Of a stretch of DNA of 64,000 nt, positions 32,036-41,144 are shown in pieces. A program made the position numbers and the translations under genes. Position 1 is the first letter of the stretch. Every line of letters starts with the position of its first letter. The notes beneath the pieces are model-generated. The model worked only from the letters and a program-made list of their open reading frames with translations, searched no databases and was not told where the DNA came from. The stretch spans positions 1,134 through 65,133 of the forward strand of contig WTGC01000126.1 of NCBI GenBank assembly GCA_011523705.1, read 5' to 3'. The stretch is from Chloroflexota bacterium. GTDB taxonomy: Bacteria > Chloroflexota > Anaerolineae > Aggregatilineales > Phototrophicaceae.

Positions 32036-33709
32036 CTATTGCACCCGCCACTCAAAGGGCATGATGCACTGCGCGCGTTTGGTCAGCGCCTCGATATTGT
32101 CCGCCGCATAATGGAGCAGCGCCGCTGGATTCTGCTCGGCCACTTGCACGCCGATGGGCTTGCCCCTGTCGCGGATCAGCACCGACGGCGCGTTAGGCGG
32201 CAATTGCGCCAATTCGCGTGCCTTGTCGATTGCGCGCTGCAAATTGCCCAGCTCATCAACCAAGCCGCGCTCCAAGGCTTGCGCGCCGGTCCAGACGCGC
32301 CCGCCACCGATCTCGTCGATCTGGGCGCTGGTTTGGCCGCGGCTCTCCGCCACGCGATCGAGGAATTGCGCGTAGATATGCTCGATGCTCCCGCGCATCA
32401 TCGCCCGCTGCGACTTGCTGAAAGGGCTCTCGCCGGTCATCAGGTCGGCATGCTCGCCGCGCAGATAGGAAAAGGCATTGACCTGCAGTTTCTGCAGCAT
32501 ATCGCTGTTCACCAGCTTGCCCATCAGCACGCCAATAGAGCCAGTGATCGTGCCGGCCTGCGCCACAATCCAATGCGCCGGCGTCGCGATGTAATAGCCG
32601 CCCGAAGCGGCCACGCCACCCATGAATACCACCAGCGGACGCGTCTTGGCGAACTCCGCCAGCGCCGATGCCATCGACTCCGAGGCTGTGGCCGAGCCGC
32701 CGCCGCTATCGATATACAGCGCCAGCGCGCCACATTGCGGATCCTTCATCAGATTGCGCACTTGCTGATTCAGTGTGACATCGCCCAGCCGCTCGCCGCC
32801 GACGAAGGGCAGCGGAACGGGCATATCGCTTGGCGGGGTCGCGCTTTCGCCATCGACGATCATGCCGCCGCCGTAAATCACAGCGACGTACTTGCTGCTG
32901 AAATCGCGCTCGGGCAGCAGGATCTGCCCATCGGCTTCTTCCCACATCGTGATCTTGGTGATGCCGAGGTATTCAATCAGCTGTTCCTCGTTCATGATGC
33001 CATCGACGTAGCCTTTTTCCAGCGCGTCGTCACCCATGTGCAGACCGCCGTCAATCATATAGCGGACCTCGTCCGGCTTCATTTTGCGCGTGGCGGCGAT
33101 GCCGTCTATCACCGTTTCGAATATGGAGTCGAGCAGCCAATTCGTCTGCTCCCGCCCTTCTTTGGATGGCTCTTTCCGTGTCAGCGCATCGGCCGCGCCT
33201 TTGTAAGGCGAAATCGCTATCGAGCTAAATTCGAGACCGACGCTCGCCAGCCCCTCCTTCAGGAAGACTTGCTGGCTGAGCAGGCCGGTGGTCTCCAGCA
33301 TGCCGCCCGGCGGCAGCAAGATCTCATCGCAAGCGCTGGCGACGAAGTACTCGAGCGTGCGATAACCCGGCGCGTAACTGAGCGCGCGCTTGCCTTTTTC
33401 TCGCAAGCGCAGGATCGCGTCGCGCATCGTCTGCAAATCGGCTGTGCTGCCGCTGAAACCGCGGAAATACAAGATGACGCCCAGTGGACGCGGGTCGTCG
33501 CCGATGCGATCCAGCGCGCTCACGAATTCCATCAAGCTCATCGGCGGCGCGCCCAGCACCTGACGCTGCACGAAGTTGCGCTCTTTGGGGATGGGCGCGA
33601 ACGAACTCGGCATCTTGATCATGACGTAGTCGATCGCCTTGACGCGCGCCCGCTGCATATTGAGCAGATTGACGCTGAGTTGCTGGATTAAGCGTTTGGT
33701 TTGGGACAT
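32036..33709 (-). CDS. sppA: signal peptide peptidase SppA-like (S49, double domain)
   Basis: A 557-residue serine peptidase of family S49 with two tandem domains, as in the 67-kDa type. The catalytic Lys is in the first half (ISPYKGAADALTRKEP, near residue 170). The catalytic Ser is in the second half (VFMGGVAASGGYYIATPAHW, near residue 368), followed by the TGSIGVLMGK strand. Unlike E. coli SppA, no clear N-terminal membrane helix is visible, so it may be cytosolic or peripheral. The ATG at 33709 (MSQTKRLIQQ) is preferred. Confidence 0.85.
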   Translation of the reverse strand: MSQTKRLIQQLSVNLLNMQRARVKAIDYVMIKMPSSFAPIPKERNFVQRQVLGAPPMSLMEFVSALDRIGDDPRPLGVILYFRGFSGSTADLQTMRDAILRLREKGKRALSYAPGYRTLEYFVASACDEILLPPGGMLETTGLLSQQVFLKEGLASVGLEFSSIAISPYKGAADALTRKEPSKEGREQTNWLLDSIFETVIDGIAATRKMKPDEVRYMIDGGLHMGDDALEKGYVDGIMNEEQLIEYLGITKITMWEEADGQILLPERDFSSKYVAVIYGGGMIVDGESATPPSDMPVPLPFVGGERLGDVTLNQQVRNLMKDPQCGALALYIDSGGGSATASESMASALAEFAKTRPLVVFMGGVAASGGYYIATPAHWIVAQAGTITGSIGVLMGKLVNSDMLQKLQVNAFSYLRGEHADLMTGESPFSKSQRAMMRGSIEHIYAQFLDRVAESRGQTSAQIDEIGGGRVWTGAQALERGLVDELGNLQRAIDKARELAQLPPNAPSVLIRDRGKPIGVQVAEQNPAALLHYAADNIEALTKRAQCIMPFEWRVQ

Positions 33710-33732
33710 GGCTTGGTCTTTCGTTTTGGTTT

Positions 33733-33760
33733 TTCGCCACAGAGACACAGGGGGCGCAGA
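33733..33760. repeat. CTCTGTG-type dispersed repeat
   Basis: CGCCACAGAGACACAGGG then GGCGCAGAG, the reverse complement of the CTCTGTGTCCTCTGTG-type stretches at 49757-49777 and 55075-55106. It lies between sppA and Uma2. Confidence 0.55.
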
Positions 33761-33933
33761 GATTCTGACCCGGGAAATTCGTACCGTTTTCTATTCTTCT
33801 GATACGTATTCTACTTCGCCTAAGTCGCAATCCCGCATACGCGGATCTAGTGACAAGCGCGCGATGAGCGATATACTCGCAGACAGGCAAAGCATGATAT
33901 GCTACTCGCATATGGTTCGCAAGGCAAAGCGAA

Positions 33934-34512
33934 ATGGCGACGCAAGAACGACTGCTTGACATTGACGCTGTCACTGAATTGATGCGGCAGCCGGAATATG
34001 CTGACAAGCGATTTTACCTAATGGATGGAGTGATCTATGAAATGTCGCCCGTGCAACGAGTCCATAGCCGTCTCGCTAATCGAATCGGAATGTTTCTCGG
34101 AATCTTCGTGGAGAAACATGACTTAGGCGAAGTTCATACCGAACTGGGATTTTACCCGGCCCGCGACCGCCGTACGCTCTTGGCGCCAGATGTCGCTTTT
34201 GTCAGCCACGCTCGCTTGAGCCAACAACCCGAGGATGGATTCCTCTCCGTCATGCCTGATTTGACGGTCGAGATTGCCTCGCCCAGCGACTCATTGGCGC
34301 AACTCCGTCGCAAAGCAAGATTTTATTTGGACAATGGCAGTCGCGTGGTCTGGATCGTCTTGCCGTCTCAAAGGGGCGTCGATATCTGCCGTTCTGCTAC
34401 TGGCGCGCGCCTCGACATCGAATTTGTCGGCGCTGATGGCGTGCTATCCGGCGAAGAAGCGCTGCCCGGCTTTGAATTGGAACTTAGTCGGCTGTTTCCC
34501 ACGCCCAAGTAA
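33934..34512 (+). CDS. Uma2-family restriction-endonuclease-fold protein, copy 4
   Basis: A 192-residue Uma2 protein from a different branch than the 16-18 kb array. It has KRFYLMDGVIYEMSPVQRVH, LLAPDVAFVSHARL with the conserved Asp, PDLTVEIASPSDSLAQLRRK and the strand RVVWIVLPSQRGVDI. The core acidic residues and lysine are present. It is a stand-alone gene between sppA and a repeat. Confidence 0.85.
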   Translation: MATQERLLDIDAVTELMRQPEYADKRFYLMDGVIYEMSPVQRVHSRLANRIGMFLGIFVEKHDLGEVHTELGFYPARDRRTLLAPDVAFVSHARLSQQPEDGFLSVMPDLTVEIASPSDSLAQLRRKARFYLDNGSRVVWIVLPSQRGVDICRSATGARLDIEFVGADGVLSGEEALPGFELELSRLFPTPK

Positions 34513-34524
34513 CTTGGTCTTGAA

Positions 34525-34550
34525 GGGCGAGTCGCCGCCTCGCCCCTACA
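34525..34550. repeat. short palindromic intergenic repeat
   Basis: GGGCGAG ... CTCGCCCCTACA, the same family as 823-847, 13 bases after the Uma2 stop. Confidence 0.75.
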
Positions 34551-34604
34551 GATTGTCGCAGCTTAATCCCATCCCGCGGCCGCTCCGTATGCGCCATCGT
34601 CGAG

Positions 34605-35888
34605 TCAGCTCTCCGGTATAAACTCAATCGCGCCGATGTCGCAGCCGTCGCCTTGCGGACGCTCCGTGCCGATTTGGTCGGTATCCGGGCAGAAGTCGCT
34701 GCTGGCGGCGTCGATTGCCGGGCTGCCTGCTAGCAAGGGAAAGTAGGCTGGCGAGCCGTCTTCGGGTTCGACGAGCTCGCCGAGCATGGGGTTGCCGTTT
34801 GGAGCCGAGCCGCAGGACGCGTCGCTTAAGAGATTACCCGCGTTTAGTGCTAGGACACCGATACAATTGTGTCCAATTTCGCTGGCAATTATGCTGTTGT
34901 ACATGTTTAAGTCCGTTGGAAGATCTGAATCAAGAAATATGTTATTGCCGCTCAAGGCGCTATTGCTCGCAAATGTTACGTGAACCAGAGTCAGCACATC
35001 GCCCTTAAGAGCAGCGCCGTCATCATAAATCGCGCCGCCTTCGTCCTCCGCCTCATTGTGCGCGAACGTACTGTTGGTGATGTCTACGGCAATTTGCCCC
35101 CAGCTGTACAAGGCGCCTCCCTCTTCAGCCGCGTTGCGGACGAAGTCACTGCCTGATATGCTCAGCGCATGTTCGGCGAGGATCGCGCCTCCCCAGCCGG
35201 CGCTGTTGCCACGAAATGCGCTATTCATGATGGCCAATTCGGGGTCATTGAGTGCTGACGTATCAACTACGCCGCTGTCTATCGCGCCACCGCCGTATTC
35301 GGCCACGTTGTTTATGAAGGTCGCCGATTCTATATGCGCGACTCCCGAAGTTTGAATCGCGCCGCCATATCCCGCGTAGTTGTATTGGAAACTACTATTG
35401 CTGATGTACAGTTCGCCTTCATTGTAAATGGCGCCGCCTTGGGCATCGGCGAAATTGCCGTAAAACTGGCTGTCGAAGATATGGACAGCACCCTCGTTGC
35501 TGATCGCGCCGCCCCAACCGTTGTAGCCATAGGATAGAGTAGCCGCATTCAAGGTGAGTTTGCCTGTTTCGATGCGAAGGATCTGAAACTGGCCGTTCCC
35601 GCTAATCGTGTATCCGCTGCCCTCCAGCGTGATCAGTGAGTTGACAGGCGGCAGGAGGTCTTCCAACGTGACATCCGCAGAAAGCGTTATCGCATCCGCG
35701 CCGTCACCAGCGGTACAGCCGCCAACAGCCTCGTCGATGTTCGCCGCGCTTATCGCGTCCGCCAACCTGCAAGTCTCATCAACAGTGATATCCACCGCAT
35801 AGACCGGCGTCACCAAAGCAAAGGCAAGCAGGATAGCCATGCACAGAATCCAAAGGGCGAGCCAAGGCTCGCCCCTACAAATTCTCAT
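34605..35888 (-). CDS. secreted right-handed beta-helix protein (choice-of-anchor Q type)
   Basis: About 427 residues, exported. The signal segment ends ILLAFALVTPVYA. It then starts like polymorphic outer-membrane/choice-of-anchor Q proteins (CRLADAISAANIDEAVGGC) and continues with about ten beta-helix coils bearing N-x-A-x-x-G-G-A-I repeats (GGAISNEGAVHIFDSQFYGN, for example). It closes with the typical PLLAGSPAIDAASSDFCPD and DIGAIEF. The ATG at 35888 overlaps the SDR stop codon (ATGA), but the palindromic repeat at 35855-35879 would then be translated, so ATG 35840 is a real alternative. It is probably a surface adhesin-like protein. Confidence 0.75.
   Translation of the reverse strand: MRICRGEPWLALWILCMAILLAFALVTPVYAVDITVDETCRLADAISAANIDEAVGGCTAGDGADAITLSADVTLEDLLPPVNSLITLEGSGYTISGNGQFQILRIETGKLTLNAATLSYGYNGWGGAISNEGAVHIFDSQFYGNFADAQGGAIYNEGELYISNSSFQYNYAGYGGAIQTSGVAHIESATFINNVAEYGGGAIDSGVVDTSALNDPELAIMNSAFRGNSAGWGGAILAEHALSISGSDFVRNAAEEGGALYSWGQIAVDITNSTFAHNEAEDEGGAIYDDGAALKGDVLTLVHVTFASNSALSGNNIFLDSDLPTDLNMYNSIIASEIGHNCIGVLALNAGNLLSDASCGSAPNGNPMLGELVEPEDGSPAYFPLLAGSPAIDAASSDFCPDTDQIGTERPQGDGCDIGAIEFIPES
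35855..35879. repeat. short palindromic repeat within or just before the beta-helix gene start
   Basis: GGGCGAGCC / GGCTCGCCCCTACA, a perfect family member. If the upstream start (35888) is used it encodes part of the signal peptide (RICRGEPWLALW). Confidence 0.75.
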
Positions 35889-36835
35889 TGCCAAATCCCA
35901 TCCCCCAGCCGCTGGATATGCGCGATGGTCTCGGCGATGCCTTCTTCCAGCGGCGTCTCGTAGACTGTATCGAAGCTCGCCCGCAGCGCGCTGTCATCAA
36001 AGCCGGCCGGGAAGGGCAGGGGATTCTCGACGACGTCGATTTCCGCGCCGGGCAGCGCCGCCTGCGCGACGTCCACGAAGCGCGCCACCGATGAGGGCGG
36101 GCCGCCCAAATTGAAGCCGCGCGCGCCATCCAGCCTTTGCTCGGCCGCCAGGATGAATTGCCGCGCCACATCCGACGCCCACTGGAATTGCATCTCCCCA
36201 CTAAAGGGGACTTGGTAGGGCTGCCCCTTGGCGACCGCCACCAGCGCTTTGGTCGGCTCGCTGGTCATGCCTTGATTGCGCCCGACGCCGTAAACCGTGT
36301 AAGGGCGCAGCGCTGTGCTGGTGATGCCGTTTTCCTCGAAGTAGACCAGCGCTGTGCCCTCGTTGCATACCTTGTACGCGCCGTAGAGCGTGCGCGGTTT
36401 CTTGGGCGCGTCGTTGGAAATGAAGCCCGGCGGGAAGTCGGACGGCGGACCGTAAACCCCTATGGACGAAGCGAAGGCGATATGGTCGACGCCATTCGCG
36501 CGCGCCGCCTCGAAGATGTTGACGGTGCCGGTGACGTTGACCTCGGCGCCCAGGACCGGATTGGCGCGGCAGAAGGGCACTTGCAGCGCCGCCAGGTGAA
36601 TGACACGCGTGATGCCGTGCTCGGCGAAGACCGCCTTTAACGCATCGGTATCGCGCAGGTCGCCCTGAACGAATGTGATCTCGCTTTGCTCCTCGGCGCT
36701 CATCAGCCAATTGATCCGCTGGCGATCTTCGCTTTGATCGAAGTTGACTGCTCTTTTGCCGCTCCGCCCCAAGTGATAGAGCGCCCAGGCGCCAATGCAG
36801 CCCATGCCGCCGGTGACGAGATAGGTGTCAGCCAT
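35885..36835 (-). CDS. NAD-dependent epimerase/dehydratase (extended SDR)
   Basis: A 316-residue extended short-chain dehydrogenase acting on sugars or nucleotide sugars. It has the Rossmann motif VTGGMGCIGAWALYH (G-x-x-G-x-x-G), the ASSIGVYGPPSDF strand with the catalytic Ser, YGAYK with the catalytic Tyr and Lys, and ALRPYTVYGVGR. It follows the FAH gene by 2 bases, so the two form a unit and may serve the same sugar-acid or uronate route. The precise substrate is unknown. Confidence 0.88.
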   Translation of the reverse strand: MADTYLVTGGMGCIGAWALYHLGRSGKRAVNFDQSEDRQRINWLMSAEEQSEITFVQGDLRDTDALKAVFAEHGITRVIHLAALQVPFCRANPVLGAEVNVTGTVNIFEAARANGVDHIAFASSIGVYGPPSDFPPGFISNDAPKKPRTLYGAYKVCNEGTALVYFEENGITSTALRPYTVYGVGRNQGMTSEPTKALVAVAKGQPYQVPFSGEMQFQWASDVARQFILAAEQRLDGARGFNLGGPPSSVARFVDVAQAALPGAEIDVVENPLPFPAGFDDSALRASFDTVYETPLEEGIAETIAHIQRLGDGIWQ

Positions 36836-36837
36836 CG

Positions 36838-37713
36838 CTAAGCCTCGATCATTTTATTGCTCAGCACGCCCAAGCCTTCGACCTCGACGCTGTATTCGTC
36901 GCCCGGTTTCATCCAGACCTTGTCGGCCATGCCCATGATGACGCCTTCCGGCGTGCCGGTGCTGATGACATCGCCCGGGTTGAGCGTCATCACCTTGCTG
37001 GCGTAGGCGATCACCTCGGCGACGGTGAAGATCATATCGGCGGTATTGCTGCTCTGCCGCAGTTCGCCATTCATCCAGCCCTTGATCGACAGATTCTGCG
37101 GATCGGGGATTTCGTCAGCCGTCACCACGTAGGGACCGAGCGGCAGGAATTTGTCGAGCGTCTTGCCCAGCAACCATTGCCCGCTGAGCATCTGCAGCCG
37201 GCGCTCGCTGAGGTCATTCATATTGCAGTAGCCAAAGACCGCCTGCAGCGCCTCCTCGACCGCGACATTGCGTACAGTCGCGCCCATCACCACGCCCAAC
37301 TCCGATTCGTAATCGACGCGCGTCCAATCGGCTTGCAGCGGGATGCCTTCGTTTGGCGCGGCGATGGAATTATTGAACTTGCTGAACAAGACCGGTTCCG
37401 CTGGCGGCTCAGCGCCGGTTTCGGCCGCGTGTTTTTGGTAATTCAGACCGACGCAGAGGATCTTGCCCGGATTCGGCACCGCCGGTCCATAGGTCAAGTC
37501 ACTTTTGTTGAGGTAAAGCGACGCGTCCGTTGCCGTCTCGACCAGAGCGCGCAGCCGCTCCAGCACAGCATTGCCGCGCCCGTAAACCGCGTCCGGCGTG
37601 ATCGCGCGCGGGACGCCGGCCGCCGCTGCTGCCGCCGCCACATCAAGAACGCCGCGCTCGGTCACGATTCCCAGCTGGTTTCCTTCGTCTGTCTGGAAAG
37701 TTGTCAGTTTCAT
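36838..37713 (-). CDS. fumarylacetoacetate hydrolase-family protein
   Basis: A 291-residue FAH-family enzyme (C-C bond hydrolase, decarboxylase or hydratase of 2-keto acids). The metal site has the catalytic ILCVGLNYQKHAAETG, DYESELGVVMG with the Glu/Asp ligands, and KTLDKFLPLGPYVV. The C-terminal GDVISTGTPEGVIMGM is typical. The neighbouring SDR suggests a role in catabolism of keto-sugar acids, such as 2-keto-3-deoxy compounds. AAGGATC precedes the ATG. Confidence 0.9.
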   Translation of the reverse strand: MKLTTFQTDEGNQLGIVTERGVLDVAAAAAAAGVPRAITPDAVYGRGNAVLERLRALVETATDASLYLNKSDLTYGPAVPNPGKILCVGLNYQKHAAETGAEPPAEPVLFSKFNNSIAAPNEGIPLQADWTRVDYESELGVVMGATVRNVAVEEALQAVFGYCNMNDLSERRLQMLSGQWLLGKTLDKFLPLGPYVVTADEIPDPQNLSIKGWMNGELRQSSNTADMIFTVAEVIAYASKVMTLNPGDVISTGTPEGVIMGMADKVWMKPGDEYSVEVEGLGVLSNKMIEA

Positions 37714-37773
37714 GTTGATCCTTCTTAACTCTTGTCAATCACGCGCCTAGTTTACCGATTCCTCAGTGTCAAC

Positions 37774-37799
37774 TGTAGGGGCGACCTGTCACGTCGCCC
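37774..37799. repeat. short palindromic intergenic repeat
   Basis: TGTAGGGGCGACCTGTCACG then TCGCCC, the reverse orientation of the family. Confidence 0.7.
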
Positions 37800-37869
37800 G
37801 CTTCCGCCGGCACGAATTGTAGAGACGACTCTGTGAGTTGCCCACCGTCAATAGATTACATAAAATATC

Positions 37870-37895
37870 GGGCGAGCCACCGGCTCGCCCCTACA
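37870..37895. repeat. short palindromic intergenic repeat
   Basis: GGGCGAGCCACCGGCTCGCC then CCTACA, with a perfect 9-base stem. Confidence 0.75.
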
Positions 37896-38063
37896 AGGCT
37901 TGTCCGCTAGTGTAATTCTGTCGCAAGGCAAACACAAACAGTACCGCATCAATACAAACAAGCGGGTCTATCCTTGCAATAGGCGATAGACTACTGCGAA
38001 ATCCGCCATTTTTAGCTCCCCTTCCTTAGCTTGCTGGGGAAGGGGCCGGGGGATGGGGTTAAA

Positions 38064-38882
38064 TCACTTCAGCGCCATTTCCTGTTCGCGCCGCTCCATC
38101 TCCTCTTTGTGCCAGCTCTCGCGCTCCTCATCAAACTTCAGCACGCGGAAATACTCGGCGTATTCGACGCCGACCATCTTGCCGCCGTCGCGATTTCCCT
38201 GCATCAGCCACTTCTTGGCGCCATTCTCGAAATCCTCGCCGGCGCCAATCTGCGAAACGTGGGCGCTGAGCGCGGCCATTTTCAGGTCGATCGTGCTGCT
38301 GATGTCATGGTAATGGGTCGGGGCTTGCGTCAGATTCAGGTAAAGTTCGCCGATCTTGTGCGGCTCGAAGCCTTCCGCCAATAGCTCGGGAAAAATGGGC
38401 CGCGTCTCGGAACTGGGGAAGACCGCGTAAACCGACGCCTCGCCCGCCGCACGGTGATCGGGATGATTCACATAACCACGATGCACGAAAATCGACGTCG
38501 GGTCTTGGCAGACGACGCGATAAGGCTTGGTCTCGCGGAGGATGCGCGTGATATCGCGCCGTAGGTCCAGAGTCGCTTCCAGTTGTCCGTCGGGATAACC
38601 AAGGAAGCGCACATCATGCACGCCGACGTGCGCCGCCGCTTCCATCTGCTCCTGATAACGCAGCTCGATCAATTGCTCGCGCATCATGTCCGGGTCGTTG
38701 CTGCCGGCGCCGCCATCGGTGATGATGATATAGGTCACCGTCGCGCCTTCTTCGCGGATCCAGCGGGCGACGCTGCCGGCCACGCCGAATTCGATATCAT
38801 CATGATGCGCCGCGGTCACGACTATGTGATAAGGTTCCTCGCGCTGCGGGATCTGTTGCAGCGCGCTGTAGTCAATGGTCAT
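38064..38882 (-). CDS. PIG-L/LmbE-family deacetylase
   Basis: A 272-residue zinc-dependent N-deacetylase of the PIG-L family, which removes acetyl groups from N-acetylglucosamine conjugates. The zinc motif is AAHHDDIEFG (H-x-D-D), with the later HRGYVNHPDHRAAGE supplying the third His. The ATG at 38882 follows GAGGA at 8 bases. The longer frame upstream is not coding. The substrate may be a sugar conjugate or a mycothiol-like thiol; the window does not decide. Confidence 0.88.
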   Translation of the reverse strand: MTIDYSALQQIPQREEPYHIVVTAAHHDDIEFGVAGSVARWIREEGATVTYIIITDGGAGSNDPDMMREQLIELRYQEQMEAAAHVGVHDVRFLGYPDGQLEATLDLRRDITRILRETKPYRVVCQDPTSIFVHRGYVNHPDHRAAGEASVYAVFPSSETRPIFPELLAEGFEPHKIGELYLNLTQAPTHYHDISSTIDLKMAALSAHVSQIGAGEDFENGAKKWLMQGNRDGGKMVGVEYAEYFRVLKFDEERESWHKEEMERREQEMALK

Positions 38883-38986
38883 GGCTTGTCCTCGTTCATG
38901 TGAATTGCCCGCCTGTTGGCGCGCCGGCTGGCTGCGCGTCTTTCGATTGCGCTTTGCCGTATCAAAGTCGAGAGGATGATACAATC

Positions 38987-38995
38987 TGCTACAAT
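38987..38995 (+). promoter_or_regulatory. extended -10 promoter element (TGcTACAAT)
   Basis: TGCTACAAT lies 37 bases before the ATG of the antitoxin-like gene at 39033. Another TACAAT is 10 bases upstream. No good -35 box was found. Confidence 0.4.
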
Positions 38996-39032
38996 TTGCA
39001 AGGGTGACCGCGCCACGCGAACGGAGGCAGCG

Positions 39033-39383
39033 ATGAAGCAAGAATCGGATATGAAGACCACGCGCAAGACCGACCGCGAGCGCATCGCGGAGGTGGACCT
39101 GGATTCGCTCTCCGAGGCGCAGTTGCGGGAATTGTACGACGAGATCTTCGGCGAGCCGAGCGACGAGGAGATCGTTGCGGCGCTGCGCGAGGCGGACGCG
39201 GAGTTTGAAGCGGGCGATTATAGTCCGACGCCGCTCGAGGCCGAAGATGATGACGAGCCATATCGCGAGCCGACGCGTCAGGAGATACTGGCCGGCATCA
39301 AGCAGGGCTGGAAGAGTCACTTGGCGGGACATGTGCTAACGGAAAAGCAGTTCCGTGATTTTCTTCGTGAGACTAGCGAGTAG
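39033..39383 (+). CDS. antitoxin-like protein of a RelE pair
   Basis: A 116-residue acidic protein with no clear HTH. It has LSEAQLRELYDEIFGEPSDE, EIVAALREADAEFEAGDY and a C-terminal helix PTRQEILAGIKQGWKSHL. It lies 11 bases before the RelE-like gene in the usual antitoxin-toxin order. GGAGG precedes the ATG. The earlier in-frame ATG at 38916 has no ribosome site. Confidence 0.65.
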   Translation: MKQESDMKTTRKTDRERIAEVDLDSLSEAQLRELYDEIFGEPSDEEIVAALREADAEFEAGDYSPTPLEAEDDDEPYREPTRQEILAGIKQGWKSHLAGHVLTEKQFRDFLRETSE

Positions 39384-39394
39384 ATCGTCCGACG

Positions 39395-39727
39395 ATGCCC
39401 GTGGAGTTTTCGTATTCGGATGATTTCGCCAAAGACTTCGCACGTCTGCGGAAACGTTATCGGCGCATTGAAGACGACCTGGCGGCGCTAGAGTCGGAAA
39501 TGCAGCACAAGAACGTCCGCGGCGATTTTGTTCGCGGATTCGGCCTGCCGCTATACAAGATACGCATGACGAATCGGTCGGCTGGCCGTGGCAAACGGGG
39601 TGGCTTTCGCGTCATATATTATCTTCAAACAAGCGAATCCATCTTGTTTATCCATATCTACTCCAAGTCTGACCAGGATGATGTGAACGATAGTGAAGTC
39701 TGGATGAGACTGACAAATATCGACTAA
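39395..39727 (+). CDS. RelE/ParE-type toxin-like protein
   Basis: A 110-residue RelE-fold protein: VEFSYSDDFAKDFARLRKRY, LPLYKIRMTNRSAGRGKRGG, FRVIYYLQTSESILFIHIYS, then KSDQDD. The G-R-G-K-R-G-G-F-R-V-I core matches the toxin at 11791-12135. It probably cleaves mRNA at ribosomes, though catalytic residues vary across the family. It is the second RelE system in the window and uses a different gene order. Confidence 0.75.
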   Translation: MPVEFSYSDDFAKDFARLRKRYRRIEDDLAALESEMQHKNVRGDFVRGFGLPLYKIRMTNRSAGRGKRGGFRVIYYLQTSESILFIHIYSKSDQDDVNDSEVWMRLTNID

Positions 39728-39820
39728 GGGCAGCCGCACCTGTATATCCGCCACAATCCGCATTCTCATCTACCAATACTGAGATTATCATTGCCGCCAT
39801 TTGAGCGAGGGCTCTCCCCT

Positions 39821-41056
39821 ATGCCGCGTCATTATCGGCTGCTGTGGTCGGTCTGCATCGGGCATCTGACGAACGACGTCTTTGCGTCGATGACGCCGGT
39901 ACTGCTGACCTTCCTCGCCGCCGGCATCATGCCCATGAGCAATATTCAGATTGGCTTGGCGGTCAGCATGGCGCAGTTGCTCGGCGCCATTACGCAGCCC
40001 TTTTTCGGCATCCGCGCCGATCGCTCCGGCGGCCGCTGGCTCGGCACGCTCGGCTTGGCGTTTCATGTCGGTCTCTTCACGCTCGCGGTCATAATCGCGG
40101 CGGCAACCCGGCATTATTGGCTGATGTTCATCCCGATCGTGCTGGCGCCTATCGGCAGCGGCGCCCTGCATCCGGTCGGCGCGCTGCATTCTGCTGAGGC
40201 GGTGCCGCGGCGCTCGGCTTTCAACATGGCGGTCTTCTTCCTGATGGGGCAGACGGGCTTGGCGCTCGGTCCCGCGATTGCCGGCATCCTGCTCGAACGA
40301 GCCAACCCGGATCTTTTGGGGCGGATGGGCGCGGCGGTCGGCATCACCTATTTCGGCATTCAGGATAATCTCAATCCGATCATCCTGCTGTCAGTACTTT
40401 CGCTGCCCGCCATCTTCCTGATGGCCACCAGCATCCCGCGTCATCATGAGCATCATGCGGAACAGAACAAGCGAAAAGCGGAGCGGGAAAACGGCGCGGC
40501 GCAGAAATTACCGCTGTTTGCTTTTTTGGTCCTCGGCGTCATCGTATTGCTGCGCGGTTTGGGCCAGCAAGGCTCGGTCGCCTTTGTGCCGGTGCTCTTC
40601 GAGCAGAAAGGCTGGGACGCGGCCGCCTATGGCACTATCACCAGTTCGTATTGGATCGCCTCGGCCGTTTCCGGTCTCGTTTTCGGTCGGCTTGCCGATC
40701 GTTTTGATCGGCGCCTGGTGATGATGCTCAGCATGCTCTTTTCGGCGCCCGCTTTCTTCCTGCTGCCCGCCTACGAAGGCGCCTTCGCCTTCTTCCTGGC
40801 GATTGCCGCGGGCGGGTTGTCCGGCGGCGCGCACAGCCTGATCGTCGTCATGGCGCAAGACTTGATCCCCATGCGCAAGGGCTTCGCCTCAGGTGCGATA
40901 CTGGGATTCATCTTCGCCACTGGCGCCATCGGTTCGCTCGCCATCGGCTTCATCTCCGATCAAATCGGCCTGGCGCTCACCTTCCAGATCGTGGCCGTGA
41001 TGATTGCGGTCGCCGGCGCCCTTAGCCTGCTCTTGCCGCGGCAATCGAAGCCCTGA
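39821..41056 (+). CDS. MFS transporter, fosmidomycin-resistance-like
   Basis: A 411-residue 12-helix major facilitator. It has the start HYRLLWSVCIGHLTNDVFAS, GGRWLGTLGLAFHVG, the PIGSGALHPVGALHSA motif and a central His-rich cytoplasmic loop (PRHHEHHAEQNKRKAE). The H-P-x-G and N-D-x-F motifs suit the Fsr-like branch, which exports small toxic molecules. The ATG at 39821 is preferred to the TTG at 39791. The substrate is unknown. Confidence 0.8.
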   Translation: MPRHYRLLWSVCIGHLTNDVFASMTPVLLTFLAAGIMPMSNIQIGLAVSMAQLLGAITQPFFGIRADRSGGRWLGTLGLAFHVGLFTLAVIIAAATRHYWLMFIPIVLAPIGSGALHPVGALHSAEAVPRRSAFNMAVFFLMGQTGLALGPAIAGILLERANPDLLGRMGAAVGITYFGIQDNLNPIILLSVLSLPAIFLMATSIPRHHEHHAEQNKRKAERENGAAQKLPLFAFLVLGVIVLLRGLGQQGSVAFVPVLFEQKGWDAAAYGTITSSYWIASAVSGLVFGRLADRFDRRLVMMLSMLFSAPAFFLLPAYEGAFAFFLAIAAGGLSGGAHSLIVVMAQDLIPMRKGFASGAILGFIFATGAIGSLAIGFISDQIGLALTFQIVAVMIAVAGALSLLLPRQSKP

Positions 41057-41144
41057 CGATTCAGCTGAAGCGCCATCGGCTATAGCCGCTCGCACAAAGG
41101 ATACTGGCTCACACAAAAGAGCGAATCCGACGGTTGTCGATAGC

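Larger units (their letters stand above)
37714..38063. other. intergenic region with three palindromic repeats
   Basis: No coding region is seen over 350 bases. It holds short palindromic repeats at 37774-37799, 37819-37843 (degenerate) and 37870-37895. A C-rich/G-rich stretch around 38013-38060 resembles the second half of the 106-bp repeat. Confidence 0.7.

Noticed and set aside
31973..33691. 572-codon open frame on the plus strand
   Set aside because: It is antisense to sppA, which shows the S49 Ser and Lys motifs. The plus-strand frame is low in complexity and has no family match.
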